NCBI GenBank assembly: GCA_964415675.1
Contig: CAYQBG010000003.1
Span: forward strand, 62,001-126,000
Direction of reading: 5' to 3'
From: UBA5336 sp964415675
GTDB lineage: Bacteria > Pseudomonadota > Alphaproteobacteria > Caulobacterales > Hyphomonadaceae
DNA: 64,000 nt
Shown here: piece by piece, positions 49,548 to 58,346 of the stretch
How positions within the stretch are numbered: position 1 is the first letter of the stretch
Layout of the letters: every line of letters begins with the position of its first letter
The notes under the pieces: model-generated
Told to the model about the DNA's origin: nothing
Database searches by the model: none
The model's input: only the letters and a program-made list of their open reading frames with translations
Translations under genes and position numbers: made by a program

Positions 49548-49699
49548 ATTGGAAAGGCCCCTGTGTGTGACAACTGGCCGGGATAGGAGAAGCTTCCGCG
49601 CCCAAAATCAATCCTGCCCGAGGGTGAGGCCTTGCCAGTCCGGGCATGAGCAGGGTCAATGCGCTTATCAGTTTCAGGAACAGGACCGGAGGAGAGATC

Positions 49700-50500
49700 A
49701 TGGCAGACGGTAACGGGCGGCTAGCGGGCAAGTCCGCCATCGTGACAGGTGCGGGCAGCGGTATCGGGCGGGCGAGCGTGCTGGCCTTCCTGCGCGAAGG
49801 GGCGCAGGTGCTGGCCGCCGACAGGGATGAGGACGGGCTCTCGCAGACGGCGGCGCAGGCCGGCGATGATGCGCCGCTCATAACCATGACGGCCGATGCC
49901 GGAAGCGAAGCCGATGTTGCAGGACTGGTCGAAACAGCCCTGGAAGACTTTGGCGGTCTCGACATCACCTATGCAAATGCCGGTATTTCCGGCGGTGCAG
50001 CGGGCCTCGCGGAGATCACGCCGGACCTGTTTTCCGAAATCCTGCGGATCAATACGATCGGTCCCTTCCTCCTCGCCCAGAAGGCCGCCCCGCACATGAT
50101 CGCGCAAGGAACGGGATCGATGGTCATGACAGCCTCGGTGGCCGGGCTGCGCTCTAACGCCGGCTCGCCCGCCTATTCCGCCTCCAAGGCCGGCGTGGTC
50201 AGCCTCGCGCAAACTCTTGCCTATCAGCTGTTTGGCACCGGCGTGCGGGTGAATGCGATCTGCCCGGGACTGATCGAAACCGGGATGACCCGGCCCATTT
50301 TCGACATGGCGCGCGAGCGCGGATCGGAACACAAGCTCGGCCAGATCAACCCGCTTCGGCGTTACGGCGTGCCCGCCGAGATTGCCGAGGCGGCCCTGTT
50401 CCTCGCCAGCGACGAGGCCTCATATGTGAACGGCCAGGCCCTTCCGGTTTGCGGCGGACTGTCGGCCGGCCATCCCTTTGCGGTGCCCGGCAAGGCCTGA
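49700..50500 (+). CDS. short-chain dehydrogenase/reductase (SDR)
   Basis: 266 aa from the ATG at 49700 with GGAGGAG just before; the frame is open further up but only as leader. The cofactor motif is TGAGSGIG (residues 16-23), the NAG motif appears as YANAGISGG, and the catalytic tetrad includes S in MTASVAG with YSASK. The C-terminus AALFLASDEASYVNGQALPVCGG is classical. Substrate not decided. Confidence 0.92.
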   Translation: MADGNGRLAGKSAIVTGAGSGIGRASVLAFLREGAQVLAADRDEDGLSQTAAQAGDDAPLITMTADAGSEADVAGLVETALEDFGGLDITYANAGISGGAAGLAEITPDLFSEILRINTIGPFLLAQKAAPHMIAQGTGSMVMTASVAGLRSNAGSPAYSASKAGVVSLAQTLAYQLFGTGVRVNAICPGLIETGMTRPIFDMARERGSEHKLGQINPLRRYGVPAEIAEAALFLASDEASYVNGQALPVCGGLSAGHPFAVPGKA

Positions 50501-50516
50501 GCTGGCAGGCCCCGCT

Positions 50517-51623
50517 TCAGCCGGCTGTGTCCAGCGTGCGCAGCTCCAGCGCGTGCTGGCGCACGCTGGCGCGCATCTCTTCCGGCAGTGGGATAAGGCC
50601 TTTCTCAGCCAGGTATCCCTCTGGCCCCCACGCGTCCTCGCGAGTGAATTCCTCGATGAAATCTGTCAGTCCCGGCACAAGCGGCACATTCTGCTTTTTC
50701 ACATAGAAATACATCGACCGTGAGACCTTGTAATCGCCGCTTGCGATATTCTCAAAACTTGGCGTCACCCCACCAACATCGGCAGCTTTCACACGGTCGC
50801 CATTCTGTTCAAGGAAAGAAAAGCCGAGCACGCCGACTGCGGCAGGGTTCTTGATGAGTGTCTGGATGATCTGTGTGTCGTTCTCGCCGCTGTCGATCCA
50901 CGCGCCATCGGTCCGGATGGTATGAGCGCGCTTGTCGAAGGCGTCCCCGTCCGTCTTTTTCAGATCAGCCAGTTCCTGCAGCTCGACCGCGCCGCCCTCC
51001 ATGGCGATTTCGACAAAGGCGTCGCGTGTGCCTGATGTAGGCGGGGGGCCATAAACGAGGATATCGGCATCCGGCAGATCAGGCGAAATGTCGGTCCAGC
51101 GATCATGCGGATTATCGACCCAGCCACCATTTCCGTCCGGAAGCTGTTCGGCCAGTGCGCGATAAATCTGTTCCTTGGTCATGTCATAGACCGGTCCGGC
51201 CTTTGAATTGGCAAGTACGATCCCGTCATATCCGATTTTCACCTCAACCAGTTGCGTGATCCCTGCTTGCCGGCAAAGCTCAATCTCCGAGGGCTTTACC
51301 CTTCGTGAGGCATTGGAAATCGATGGCTGGTCCGGCCCGACCGACTGACAGAAGGCCTTGAAGCCGCCGCCCGTCCCGGTGGTCTCGACAATTGGTGTGG
51401 CATGGCGGGTCGCTGCGCCGAACTGTTCGGCCACAGTGGTCGAGAAGGGCGAAACGGTTGAGGAGCCGACAATCCTGATACGGTCAGCCTGACCGAGCGG
51501 CGGCGGCGCCGACACCTCCTGGCCGTCAAACTGGCGCAACTGGCTTTCACCGCAGGCTGAAAGCACCGCGACGAGGCATGCCATGAAGCAAAGCCGTATC
51601 GGACCCATATGCGTATCTCCCAT
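50517..51623 (-). CDS. pstS: PstS-family phosphate-binding lipoprotein (orphan)
   Basis: 368 aa with lipobox VLSAC. The phosphate-binding pattern is present: RIVGSSTVSPFSTTVAE, TGTGGGFKAFC, SRRVKPSEIE, GPPPTSGTRDAF and NDTQIIQTLIKNPAAVGVLGFSFL. In a Pst uptake system it would deliver phosphate to PstCAB, but no pstC, pstA, pstB or phoU is next to it. A single Pho-box-like half site (CTGTCAC on the minus strand, 51655-51661) lies 32 nt upstream without a second half, so phosphate control is uncertain. Two starts, M1 and M6, both have purine-rich sites. Confidence 0.88.
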   Translation of the reverse strand: MGDTHMGPIRLCFMACLVAVLSACGESQLRQFDGQEVSAPPPLGQADRIRIVGSSTVSPFSTTVAEQFGAATRHATPIVETTGTGGGFKAFCQSVGPDQPSISNASRRVKPSEIELCRQAGITQLVEVKIGYDGIVLANSKAGPVYDMTKEQIYRALAEQLPDGNGGWVDNPHDRWTDISPDLPDADILVYGPPPTSGTRDAFVEIAMEGGAVELQELADLKKTDGDAFDKRAHTIRTDGAWIDSGENDTQIIQTLIKNPAAVGVLGFSFLEQNGDRVKAADVGGVTPSFENIASGDYKVSRSMYFYVKKQNVPLVPGLTDFIEEFTREDAWGPEGYLAEKGLIPLPEEMRASVRQHALELRTLDTAG

Positions 51624-51780
51624 CTTGAATCCTGTAATGTCCTATCCGCCGAATGTGACAGCGGCAAGAAATGTCGATGGCGGGGCGTTTCAAATCCGGG
51701 AAATTTGACCGAACGGCGCAACCGCGCGGCAAGCGCGGCCTGTTAGAGATACGTTGCAGCCACCAGCCGGGGAGCCTTGC

Positions 51781-52041
51781 ATGATCATCCTGACCCTCAT
51801 TGCGAGCCTCTTCGCCCTCCTCGCCGTCCTGCTTCTCTTCGCCTGGCCCGTCTTCGTGGCGGCTCCGAAGTACAGGCTTGAAGCGATCCGGTCCCCGGAA
51901 ATGCGCTTTCTGGCCGGCGGCGCGGCCAGCGTCGCCATAGCGCTGCTAATGGCGCCGTTTGCCGCAACCGCCTTGATTTCCGGCACCGGAGCGGTCCAAG
52001 TCTTTGCCGAGAATATCGACGCGCTCTCCTTCGGCCTGTAA
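51781..52041 (+). CDS. small two-helix membrane protein
   Basis: 86 aa from the ATG at 51781 with GGGGAG upstream. Two hydrophobic helices (residues about 2-27 and 42-68) are joined by a short charged loop (PKYRLEAIRSPEMRF). Both termini are probably periplasmic or both cytoplasmic. Family unknown. It lies between the divergent pstS and the MaoC gene. Confidence 0.6.
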   Translation: MIILTLIASLFALLAVLLLFAWPVFVAAPKYRLEAIRSPEMRFLAGGAASVAIALLMAPFAATALISGTGAVQVFAENIDALSFGL

Positions 52042-52108
52042 GAGACTGGCACGCCAGCCGTGCCTGGCCGGCGGACACGCGCTGTGACCGATCAGAACGG
52101 AGGGACGC

Positions 52109-53155
52109 GTGCCTGCAACCAAATCCAATCCCGGCAACTATTTCGAGGATTTTCATCCCGGCCGGGAGCTCATCCATGCGACTCCGCTGACGGTCAGCGA
52201 GGGTGATATTTCGCTTTACAGATCGCTGACCGGCGCGCGCCAGGCGCTTTATTCCAGCACCAGTTTCGCGAAGTCAGCCGGTTTTGCAGGGCTCCCCGTC
52301 GATCCCCTGCTCGCCTTCCATGTCGTTTTCGGCAAGACCGTGCCGGATATCTCGCTGAATGCGGTTGCCAATCTCGGCTATGCGGAAGGGCGTTTTCTGC
52401 GCCCGGTCTTTCCCGGCGACACGTTACGCGCGGTTTCGAAGGTGATCGGGCGAAAGGAAAACTCCAATGGCAAGACGGGCATTGTCTGGGTTCGCACAAG
52501 CGGTCTGGACGCGGATGATCAACCGGTGATGAGCTTTGTGCGTTGGGTTATGGTCCAAAAGCGCGATCCCGGTTCGCCAGCCCCCGAAGCGATAGTGCCG
52601 GACCTTGCGGATGTGGTGGCCTCGGGCGATCTCGTCGTCGGGGCCCATTACGGCACCTGGGACGATGCACTGGCCGGATCGCCTCACCGGTTCGAGGATT
52701 ATTCGCCCGGGGAGAGGATTGATCATGTCGATGGCATGACTGTCGAAGAGGCCGAGCACCAGATCGCCACGCGTCTCTATCAGAACACTGCGAAGGTCCA
52801 TTTCGATGCCCATTCGCAGAAGGAAAGCCGGTTCGGCAAGCGCCTGATTTATGGCGGGATCGTTATTTCGATCGCGCGGGCGCTCAGCTTCAACGGGCTG
52901 GGCAATGCCTGCCAGATGCTGGCAGTAAATGCCGGCACGCATGCCGGGCCGCTATTTGCCGGCGATACCGTTTTTGCCTGGTCTGAAGTCCTCGACACAG
53001 CAGAGCTGAGCGACCGTGCCGGCGCCCTGCGTCTGCGCCTTGTGGCAACAAAAGACCATCCCTGCAGCGATTTCCCGCTACGCGGAGAGGACGGAAAATA
53101 CCATCGCGATGTCCTGCTCGATTTCGACTATTGGGCAGCGATTCCACGGAGGTGA
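52109..53155 (+). CDS. MaoC-like double-hotdog hydratase (mesaconyl-CoA hydratase type)
   Basis: 348 aa from a GTG start at 52109, with GGAGGG at 52099-52104. Two MaoC hotdog halves are visible: NYFEDFHPGRELIHATPLTVSEGDI and HRFEDYSPGERIDHVDGMTVEEAEH, with the hydratase-type segment NTAKVHFDAHSQ in the second. Size and the paired FEDF/FEDY signatures fit beta-methylmalyl-CoA dehydratase (mesaconyl-CoA hydratase) of the ethylmalonyl-CoA pathway. Other MaoC proteins share the fold, and no pathway neighbour is present, so the substrate is inferred. Confidence 0.82.
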   Translation: MPATKSNPGNYFEDFHPGRELIHATPLTVSEGDISLYRSLTGARQALYSSTSFAKSAGFAGLPVDPLLAFHVVFGKTVPDISLNAVANLGYAEGRFLRPVFPGDTLRAVSKVIGRKENSNGKTGIVWVRTSGLDADDQPVMSFVRWVMVQKRDPGSPAPEAIVPDLADVVASGDLVVGAHYGTWDDALAGSPHRFEDYSPGERIDHVDGMTVEEAEHQIATRLYQNTAKVHFDAHSQKESRFGKRLIYGGIVISIARALSFNGLGNACQMLAVNAGTHAGPLFAGDTVFAWSEVLDTAELSDRAGALRLRLVATKDHPCSDFPLRGEDGKYHRDVLLDFDYWAAIPRR

Positions 53156-53167
53156 TTGCGCTCCGGC

Positions 53168-54649
53168 CTAATCGAGCTGGACACGATACGTGACCGTGAA
53201 ATCAGGTGTCGCCGATCCCGCTGCGGCATTGAAAACGCCGTCGAATTCCAGCCGGATCGTTCTCACCGCCGGGTCGAACGCGCCGCTCGGCACAATCGGC
53301 GTGCCTGCGGCGTTGAGGAAAGTGATCCCGTCCGAAGTGCTGGCGAGACTCGTGAAGGAGAGTGACAGCCCGCTGGCATCGGCGCCAGTGCCGTCGGTGA
53401 AGATGACAGGTGAGCCGGACCCGTCGAGATCGCCGGTGAACAGCGTCGTCTGCGGATCGATATCGTCAGCAATTGTCATCGAACCATCATCGACACTGCC
53501 GCTGCCCGAATTGGTGACTTCGATCGAATAGAGCAGCCAGGCGCCGGGGATCGCCATCGGGTCCGAACTCGACAGGGGATCGGTCTCCACGCTCACCGAC
53601 TTGGTGGCCGACAGGTCCGGAAGCGCACTGGCCAGGCAGACATCATCGACATGCCAATAGTCGAAATCGGAACCCGAGCCCGATGTCTGCTGGAACCGGA
53701 TCTGTAGTCCGCCATGGCGCGCATTGGCCGGAAGCGTCCAGGTGCGGTTGAAGATCTGTCCCTGCGTCCCACTCCCGGTGAATGACTCCAGAGTCACCCA
53801 GCCGCCAGTATCGTTCAGATAGGACACAACCAGATTCTCTGACCCATCCGGGTTCTCGCTGAATGTGTCCGCGCCCCGACGAATCCAGGCCGACAGGGTT
53901 TCCACGTTGTTTGCCGCGACCGGAACGCTGGTGACCGTGACCGCATTGTGGCGCAGGAAAAGGGAATTGCCGGGCGAGTTGGAGGTTGCCCCGCTTGTTC
54001 CCGCGCGGGTCGCATTCGAAAGGCTCCAGGCCGCAAGGCCGCTTTCGAAATCGTCGCAACTGTTCGGGCCCAGCTCTCCGGTGGGTGGAGGGGTGCCGGT
54101 CTCGGTGAGCGTGACATCGTCCACATGCCAGTAGTCCCAGCCGGGCCCGGACCCGCCCAGCTGATGAAACCGGATCGCCGATGCGCCATGCAGGGCCCAT
54201 GCTGGCAGGTCGATCAGGACATTGGTGACCGCCCCGTCGGCCAGCCCGGTCGCAGAGAAGGACTGGAGCGTCGTCCAGCTGCCGCCTGACGACCGGGCCT
54301 GCAAATCGAGGTTCTCAATAGTGGAGTCGGGATCCTCGCTGAACGAATCCGCACCCTTGCGCACCCAGGCTGTCAGCCGCGCGCCGGTGACACCAGACAG
54401 GTCAAGGTTCGGCCCGGTAACGAAAACCTCTCCGGCATTGGTATACATCGAACAGACGCCGCCGCCGGCTGTCTGAGTGCTTGTGCCCGATCGCCCCGTG
54501 GATGTCGTGGTCCAATTGGCCAGCAGGCTGGCACAGCCCGCTCCGCCATTTTCGAAATCGTCAGAAAACAGTATGTCGCCCGGCGCCGCATGGACGCTGC
54601 CGGCACGAAGGCAAAGGGACACCAAAAAGAAGACGGCCGCGAGACGCAT
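53168..54649 (-). CDS. exported surface protein: two jelly-roll repeats and a DUF11-like domain
   Basis: 493 aa with a signal peptide ending SVHAAP. Two homologous domains (about residues 28-185 and 200-345) share FENG or FESG, WVRKGADSFSEDPD or WIRRGADTFSENPD, and end DYWHVDDV; they are MAM/concanavalin-like beta sandwiches. The last 140 residues start PDLSATKSVSVETDPLS and read YSIEVTNSGSGSVDDGSMTIADDI, the DUF11 pattern. Adhesion or S-layer-like roles are plausible but unproven. The upstream 112 nt to the divergent gene are AT-rich and could hold promoters. Confidence 0.75.
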   Translation of the reverse strand: MRLAAVFFLVSLCLRAGSVHAAPGDILFSDDFENGGAGCASLLANWTTTSTGRSGTSTQTAGGGVCSMYTNAGEVFVTGPNLDLSGVTGARLTAWVRKGADSFSEDPDSTIENLDLQARSSGGSWTTLQSFSATGLADGAVTNVLIDLPAWALHGASAIRFHQLGGSGPGWDYWHVDDVTLTETGTPPPTGELGPNSCDDFESGLAAWSLSNATRAGTSGATSNSPGNSLFLRHNAVTVTSVPVAANNVETLSAWIRRGADTFSENPDGSENLVVSYLNDTGGWVTLESFTGSGTQGQIFNRTWTLPANARHGGLQIRFQQTSGSGSDFDYWHVDDVCLASALPDLSATKSVSVETDPLSSSDPMAIPGAWLLYSIEVTNSGSGSVDDGSMTIADDIDPQTTLFTGDLDGSGSPVIFTDGTGADASGLSLSFTSLASTSDGITFLNAAGTPIVPSGAFDPAVRTIRLEFDGVFNAAAGSATPDFTVTYRVQLD

Positions 54650-54761
54650 GATATGACTTCGATAATTATCAGTATTCTATGTAACTGTGTTAATTCCATG
54701 TGAAGCATCTGTTTTGACTTGGGAGGCTTGCCAGCTGCTCACGCTTCGCTATCTGCCAGAG

Positions 54762-55178
54762 ATGAGTGGTTATCCCCCTTTCGACGGACTGGCAGCAACG
54801 GCGGCGGCCCTGATCGTGATCCTGTCAGCGATTGTCAGCCTGCTCGGATCCGGCACACGCCGACGCGCTGTCGAACTTGGACAGGCCACGACGCTCGACA
54901 TCTGCGAACTGACCGGCATCACTGATCCCAGCCAGTTGCAGGATGTCTTCGGCCCACCGGATATGGGCCGGGTCTGGCGCGGCATCACCATGAAGGATAT
55001 CCAGCGCGAACGTCGACCGCTCGGCCATCTCATCTCAAACGACTCGCTTGACTGGGCAGGTATAGGTGTCGCCGCCCTGTCGTTTTTCTGGCGTCATCCG
55101 ATGATAGAGTTGTTGTTGATCGTGTTCGTCGTGCTTCAGGTGACCAGCTGGTTCGCGGCGGCGCGCCTTCCCAGATGA
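54762..55178 (+). CDS. membrane protein of unknown function, coupled to dapF
   Basis: 138 aa from the ATG at 54762; the frame is open 25 codons further but starts there are GTG/TTG without better ribosome sites. Transmembrane helices lie at about residues 8-30 and 110-130. The loop between them (ATTLDICELTGITDPSQLQDVFGPPDMGRVWRG) is soluble. No family recognised. The stop codon overlaps the dapF start (ATGA). Confidence 0.6.
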   Translation: MSGYPPFDGLAATAAALIVILSAIVSLLGSGTRRRAVELGQATTLDICELTGITDPSQLQDVFGPPDMGRVWRGITMKDIQRERRPLGHLISNDSLDWAGIGVAALSFFWRHPMIELLLIVFVVLQVTSWFAAARLPR

Positions 55179-56053
55179 AGAGCAATGAGATGGATACGCA
55201 AGATGGCTTCCGGCGCGAGCCAAATGAGGCTATTTCCCCTGCGATGAGAGTCTGGAAGATGAATGGGGCGGGCAACGCCTTCGCCATATTTGATGCACGC
55301 CGCCAGCCCTTCGAGCCAACGAGGGAACAGATAAGCTCTGTCGCGAAAATGATGGCGGCCGACCAGATCATCGCCATTGAGCGCGATGCCGAGAAAGACG
55401 CGTTCATGCGCATCTGGAACGCCGATGGCAGCGAGGTTTCGGCCTGCGGGAATGCCTCGCGTTGCGTTGCCTGGCTCCTTTTACGCGAAAGCAAGGGGGA
55501 CGGTGTGACCTTGCAGACCGCCGCCGATCGCCTGCAGGCCTGGCCGGCGCCTGGCGGCGATATCACGGTGGATATGGGCTCGCCCCTGCTGGGCTGGGCC
55601 GATATTCCGCTGTCGGAAAAAATGGATGTGCGCGGCGTCGATGTGAAGATCGGGCCGATGGACAATCCCTATCTCTGCCGCCCGTCCGTGGTCTCCATGG
55701 GCAATCCGCATGCGGTTTTTTTCGTTGAGGATGTTCACGCCTATGACATTCCGGCCATCGGACCGCTGGTGGAATGGCACCCGTTATTTCCCGAAGGCAC
55801 CAATGTCGGCTTTGCTCAGGTCATCGACCGGGAAGCCATCCGCCTGCGCGTATGGGAGCGCGGAGCGGGTCTGACCAAAGCCTGTGGCACTGGCGCTTGT
55901 GCGGCGCTGGTCTGCGCCGCCCGTGCCGGTCGCACGGCCCGGCGGGCGACGCTTATACTCGATGGCGGTGAACTGGATATCCACTGGCGCGAGAGCGACG
56001 ACCATGTGCTTATGACCGGCCCGGTCGAGCTTGAGGCCACATTCGACGTGTAA
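55175..56053 (+). CDS. dapF: diaminopimelate epimerase
   Basis: 292 aa from the ATG at 55175, chosen for its ATGA overlap with the upstream gene; a start at 55244 (MRVWKMNGAGN) would match the usual DapF N-terminus. The two catalytic cysteines are C91 (SACGNASRC) and C237 (KACGTGACA). MGNPHAVFFVED and TNVGFAQVIDREAIRLRVWERGAG complete the fold. It converts LL- to meso-diaminopimelate for lysine and peptidoglycan synthesis. The usual N-terminal GNDF reads GNAF here. Confidence 0.93.
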   Translation: MKSNEMDTQDGFRREPNEAISPAMRVWKMNGAGNAFAIFDARRQPFEPTREQISSVAKMMAADQIIAIERDAEKDAFMRIWNADGSEVSACGNASRCVAWLLLRESKGDGVTLQTAADRLQAWPAPGGDITVDMGSPLLGWADIPLSEKMDVRGVDVKIGPMDNPYLCRPSVVSMGNPHAVFFVEDVHAYDIPAIGPLVEWHPLFPEGTNVGFAQVIDREAIRLRVWERGAGLTKACGTGACAALVCAARAGRTARRATLILDGGELDIHWRESDDHVLMTGPVELEATFDV

Positions 56054-56073
56054 GCTAGGGGCCGCTCTCCTGA

Positions 56074-57423
56074 TCAGCCGAGGTCGGGTTCGTCATCTTC
56101 TTCGAACAACTCGTCCTTGCTGACGGGCTTGTCCTCGACCTTCGCATTCTCGAGAAGGAGATCGACCACCTTGTCTTCATAGATCGGCGCGCGCAGCTGG
56201 GCCATCGCGTTCGGGTTCTTCTGGAAGAATTCCACGACCTCGCGCTCCTGGCCGGGATAGTTCCGGGCTTCCGCGATCAATGCCTGCTGGACTTCCTGCT
56301 CGCTGATCTGGACCTCGTTGAGCCGGCCGATCTCGGCCAGGACAAGACCGAGGCGCACACGGCGCGCGGCGATCTTGCGATAATCTTCCTTCAGTTCGCC
56401 CTCGTCGCGCTCGGCTTCGGACTCATCAAGCCGGCCTGCGGCCTTTTCCTGCTCGAACTGTTGCCAGATCTGGTTGAATTCCTGTTCGACCATGGCGGAT
56501 GGCAGGTCAAAATCGTGTTTCTCGTCCAGTGCGTCGAGCAGGCGACGCTTGGCCTTGGCGCGTGAGGCCTGGTCGAAACGCGCTTTCAACTGGTCGGTGA
56601 CCATCGCCTTGAGCTGCTCGAAGCTCTCCAGGCCAAGCCCCTTTGCGAATTCGTCGTCCATTTCAGGCGGCTTGGGCTCGCGAACCTCTCCGACCTTGAC
56701 CTCGAAGACGGCCTCCTTGCCGGCCAGGTGCTCAGCCGGGTAATCCTCCGGGAAGGTCACACTGATCTCGGTGTCGTCGTCTGCCTTCACGCCGACAAGT
56801 TGTTCTTCAAAGCCGGGAATGAAGCGCCCGGCGCCGATCACCACGGCCTGTCCTTCCGCGGTGCCGCCTTCGAAAGGCTCGCCATCGATCTTGCCAACAA
56901 AATCGATCACGACCGCATCGCCATCGCGCGCCTTCGCAGTCTTGCCGCGGGCCTCAAACTGGGTGTTCTGTTCGGCAAGATTGCTGAGCGCTTCCTCGAT
57001 ATCCTCGTCCGGCAGTTCGGCTACCGGGCGCTCGATCTCGATGTCTTCAGGATTGGCCGGTTCGAATTCGGGCATGACATCGAGGTGCATCTCATAGGCG
57101 AGGTCGGCCCTGCCTTCGAGCACATCCTCCATCTCCGAGCCCATATGGATATGAGGATCAGAGGCCGGGCGCACATCGGCATCCTCAATGGCTTTCTGGT
57201 TGCTTTCCTGGACCAGCCCCTCGACCAGCTCGCCCATGATGGACTTGCCGAACATCTTGCGAATATGGGTGGCGGGCACCTTGCCCGGACGAAAGCCCTT
57301 CAGCCGCATTTGCGGGCGGATCTCCTCGATCCGCGCGTCCAGCTTGCTTTGCAATTCGGCCGCTGAAACCTTGATCTGATACGTGCGGGAGAGGCCTTCG
57401 ACCTTCGTTTCGGTGACTTCCAT
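56074..57423 (-). CDS. tig: trigger factor
   Basis: 449 aa from the ATG at 57423, with AAGGAC upstream. The N-terminal ribosome-binding domain has the signature GFRPGKVP (around residue 44) and METKVEGLSRTY start; the FKBP-type PPIase domain follows at about 150-235 (DGDAVVIDFVGKIDGEPFEGG, FIPGFEEQLVGV); the C-terminal helical arms complete the chaperone. It binds nascent chains at the ribosome exit. In most bacteria clpP-clpX-lon follow tig; here a tRNA gene lies upstream and dapF downstream, so that cluster is broken or elsewhere. Confidence 0.96.
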   Translation of the reverse strand: MEVTETKVEGLSRTYQIKVSAAELQSKLDARIEEIRPQMRLKGFRPGKVPATHIRKMFGKSIMGELVEGLVQESNQKAIEDADVRPASDPHIHMGSEMEDVLEGRADLAYEMHLDVMPEFEPANPEDIEIERPVAELPDEDIEEALSNLAEQNTQFEARGKTAKARDGDAVVIDFVGKIDGEPFEGGTAEGQAVVIGAGRFIPGFEEQLVGVKADDDTEISVTFPEDYPAEHLAGKEAVFEVKVGEVREPKPPEMDDEFAKGLGLESFEQLKAMVTDQLKARFDQASRAKAKRRLLDALDEKHDFDLPSAMVEQEFNQIWQQFEQEKAAGRLDESEAERDEGELKEDYRKIAARRVRLGLVLAEIGRLNEVQISEQEVQQALIAEARNYPGQEREVVEFFQKNPNAMAQLRAPIYEDKVVDLLLENAKVEDKPVSKDELFEEDDEPDLG

Positions 57424-57629
57424 CCTGGGTGTCCTTGGGGCTGCGATGCGACGCGCGCCCGTCTCAATAGTGGTTATTGGGGCTGTGCATGAAAGCGCGG
57501 TGTATGTCACAGCGCAGCGCGCCTGTCCACGGACGGTTTCAATGCAGAATCAGTGGGCCCCTGGTCCGGCCGGAACAGGGGCTCTGGGCGTTTCCGGCAC
57601 GGTAAGTGAGCGCAGATCGAATGTTGCCA

Positions 57630-57658
57630 TTGACGCGGTGCCCCCGCCCGATTAATTA
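57630..57658 (+). promoter_or_regulatory. sigma-70-type promoter of tRNA-Leu
   Basis: TTGACG at 57630-57635 and TAATTA at 57653-57658 with a 17-nt spacer, placing the start about 14 nt before the tRNA. It is the clearest housekeeping promoter in the window. Confidence 0.65.
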
Positions 57659-57678
57659 CCCCGTCTTTCCAATGACGT

Positions 57679-57763
57679 GCCCAGATGGCGGAATTGGTAG
57701 ACGCGCACGGTTCAGGTCCGTGTGCCTTCGGGCGTGGAGGTTCGAGTCCTCTTCTGGGCACCA
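57679..57763 (+). tRNA. tRNA-Leu (anticodon CAG)
   Basis: Acceptor arms GCCCAGA and TCTGGGC pair over 7 bp, with encoded CCA at 57761-57763. The anticodon stem CACGG/CCGTG encloses TTCAGGT, giving anticodon CAG, which reads CTG. The long variable arm (TGCCTTCGGGCGTG region) is class II, and the T-loop is TTCGAGT. The gene is followed by an integrase remnant. Confidence 0.95.
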
Positions 57764-57949
57764 GTACCATATTCGTGTGCATTCTTCAGCATCCGCAGGC
57801 GCACATAAAAATCAATAAAATCAGTAACTTAAGAGTTTTTCACGTCCGCGAACGTTCTCTCGCGTCTGCCTCCGTCCTGACCGAAGTATAGTACGGCCTC
57901 TGGTAGTATGGTACGGATTGGGGGTGACTAAACCTGTCCGTATCATACC
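57764..57949. repeat. cluster of TATRRTAC repeats between tRNA-Leu and the integrase remnant
   Basis: An 11-bp element GTATRRTACGG occurs as GTATAGTACGG (57886-57896), GTATGGTACGG (57906-57916) and inverted GTATGATACGG (57938-57948); an 8-bp inverted partial copy TATGGTAC abuts the tRNA CCA (57764-57771). The spacing of the first two is 20 nt. They look like binding sites of the tyrosine integrase whose remnant follows, or its attachment region. The rest of this interval is AT-richer than the chromosome and has no gene. Confidence 0.5.
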
Positions 57950-58177
57950 AGTCCACTGACGGACCTGAAAATTCTACGCGTGAAGCCCGCAGGCAAGCCG
58001 CGTCGCTGCACCGATAGCGGCTATCTGTTTGTCGGAGTCCGGCCCAATGGCTCCCGGCAGTGGCGCTTTGCCTGCAAATTCGACGGCGAACAAAAACTCA
58101 TGGCGCTCGGCCCCTATCCGGAAGTCTCGCTCGCCAAGGCCCGCGAGCAGCGCCGTGATCTCCAGATCTTCCGGTAA
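57950..58177 (+). pseudogene. N-terminal remnant of a DUF4102 (P4/IntS-type) tyrosine integrase
   Basis: The frame reads SPLTDLKILRVKPAGKPRRC, DSGYLFVGVRPNGSRQWRF, then LGPYPEVSLAKAREQRRDL and stops with TAA at 58175-58177. This is the DUF4102 arm-binding domain, about 75 residues; whole integrases are about 400. The position of the initiator Met (MPLTD in relatives) is AGT, so start and catalytic domain are both lost. It lies 187 nt from tRNA-Leu, the usual insertion site arrangement. An old element has evidently been deleted. Confidence 0.75.
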
Positions 58178-58346
58178 GCCGGCGTCACGGCCCGCTGCGA
58201 GCATGATCCGATGGCAGGCCTGCGAGGGTTTAGCTACGAGAAATTCGCAACTTAACATCAGGTGGTGCTATGATTAACCAAACCGTTCTGAAAACCCGCT
58301 TATCAATTGCCAAACCGCGCGAAATACTAGTCCAAAACCCCTGTTT
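58178..58346. other. intergenic stretch after the integrase remnant
   Basis: No ORF with coding character and no terminator was seen. Lower GC with A/T-rich runs (AAATTCGCAACTTAAC, CTTATCAATTGCC) contrasts with the flanking genes and fits residual foreign DNA from the lost element. Confidence 0.4.

Noticed and set aside
51624..51780. Pho box upstream of pstS
   Set aside because: Only one CTGTCAC half-site; no second half at 11-nt spacing.
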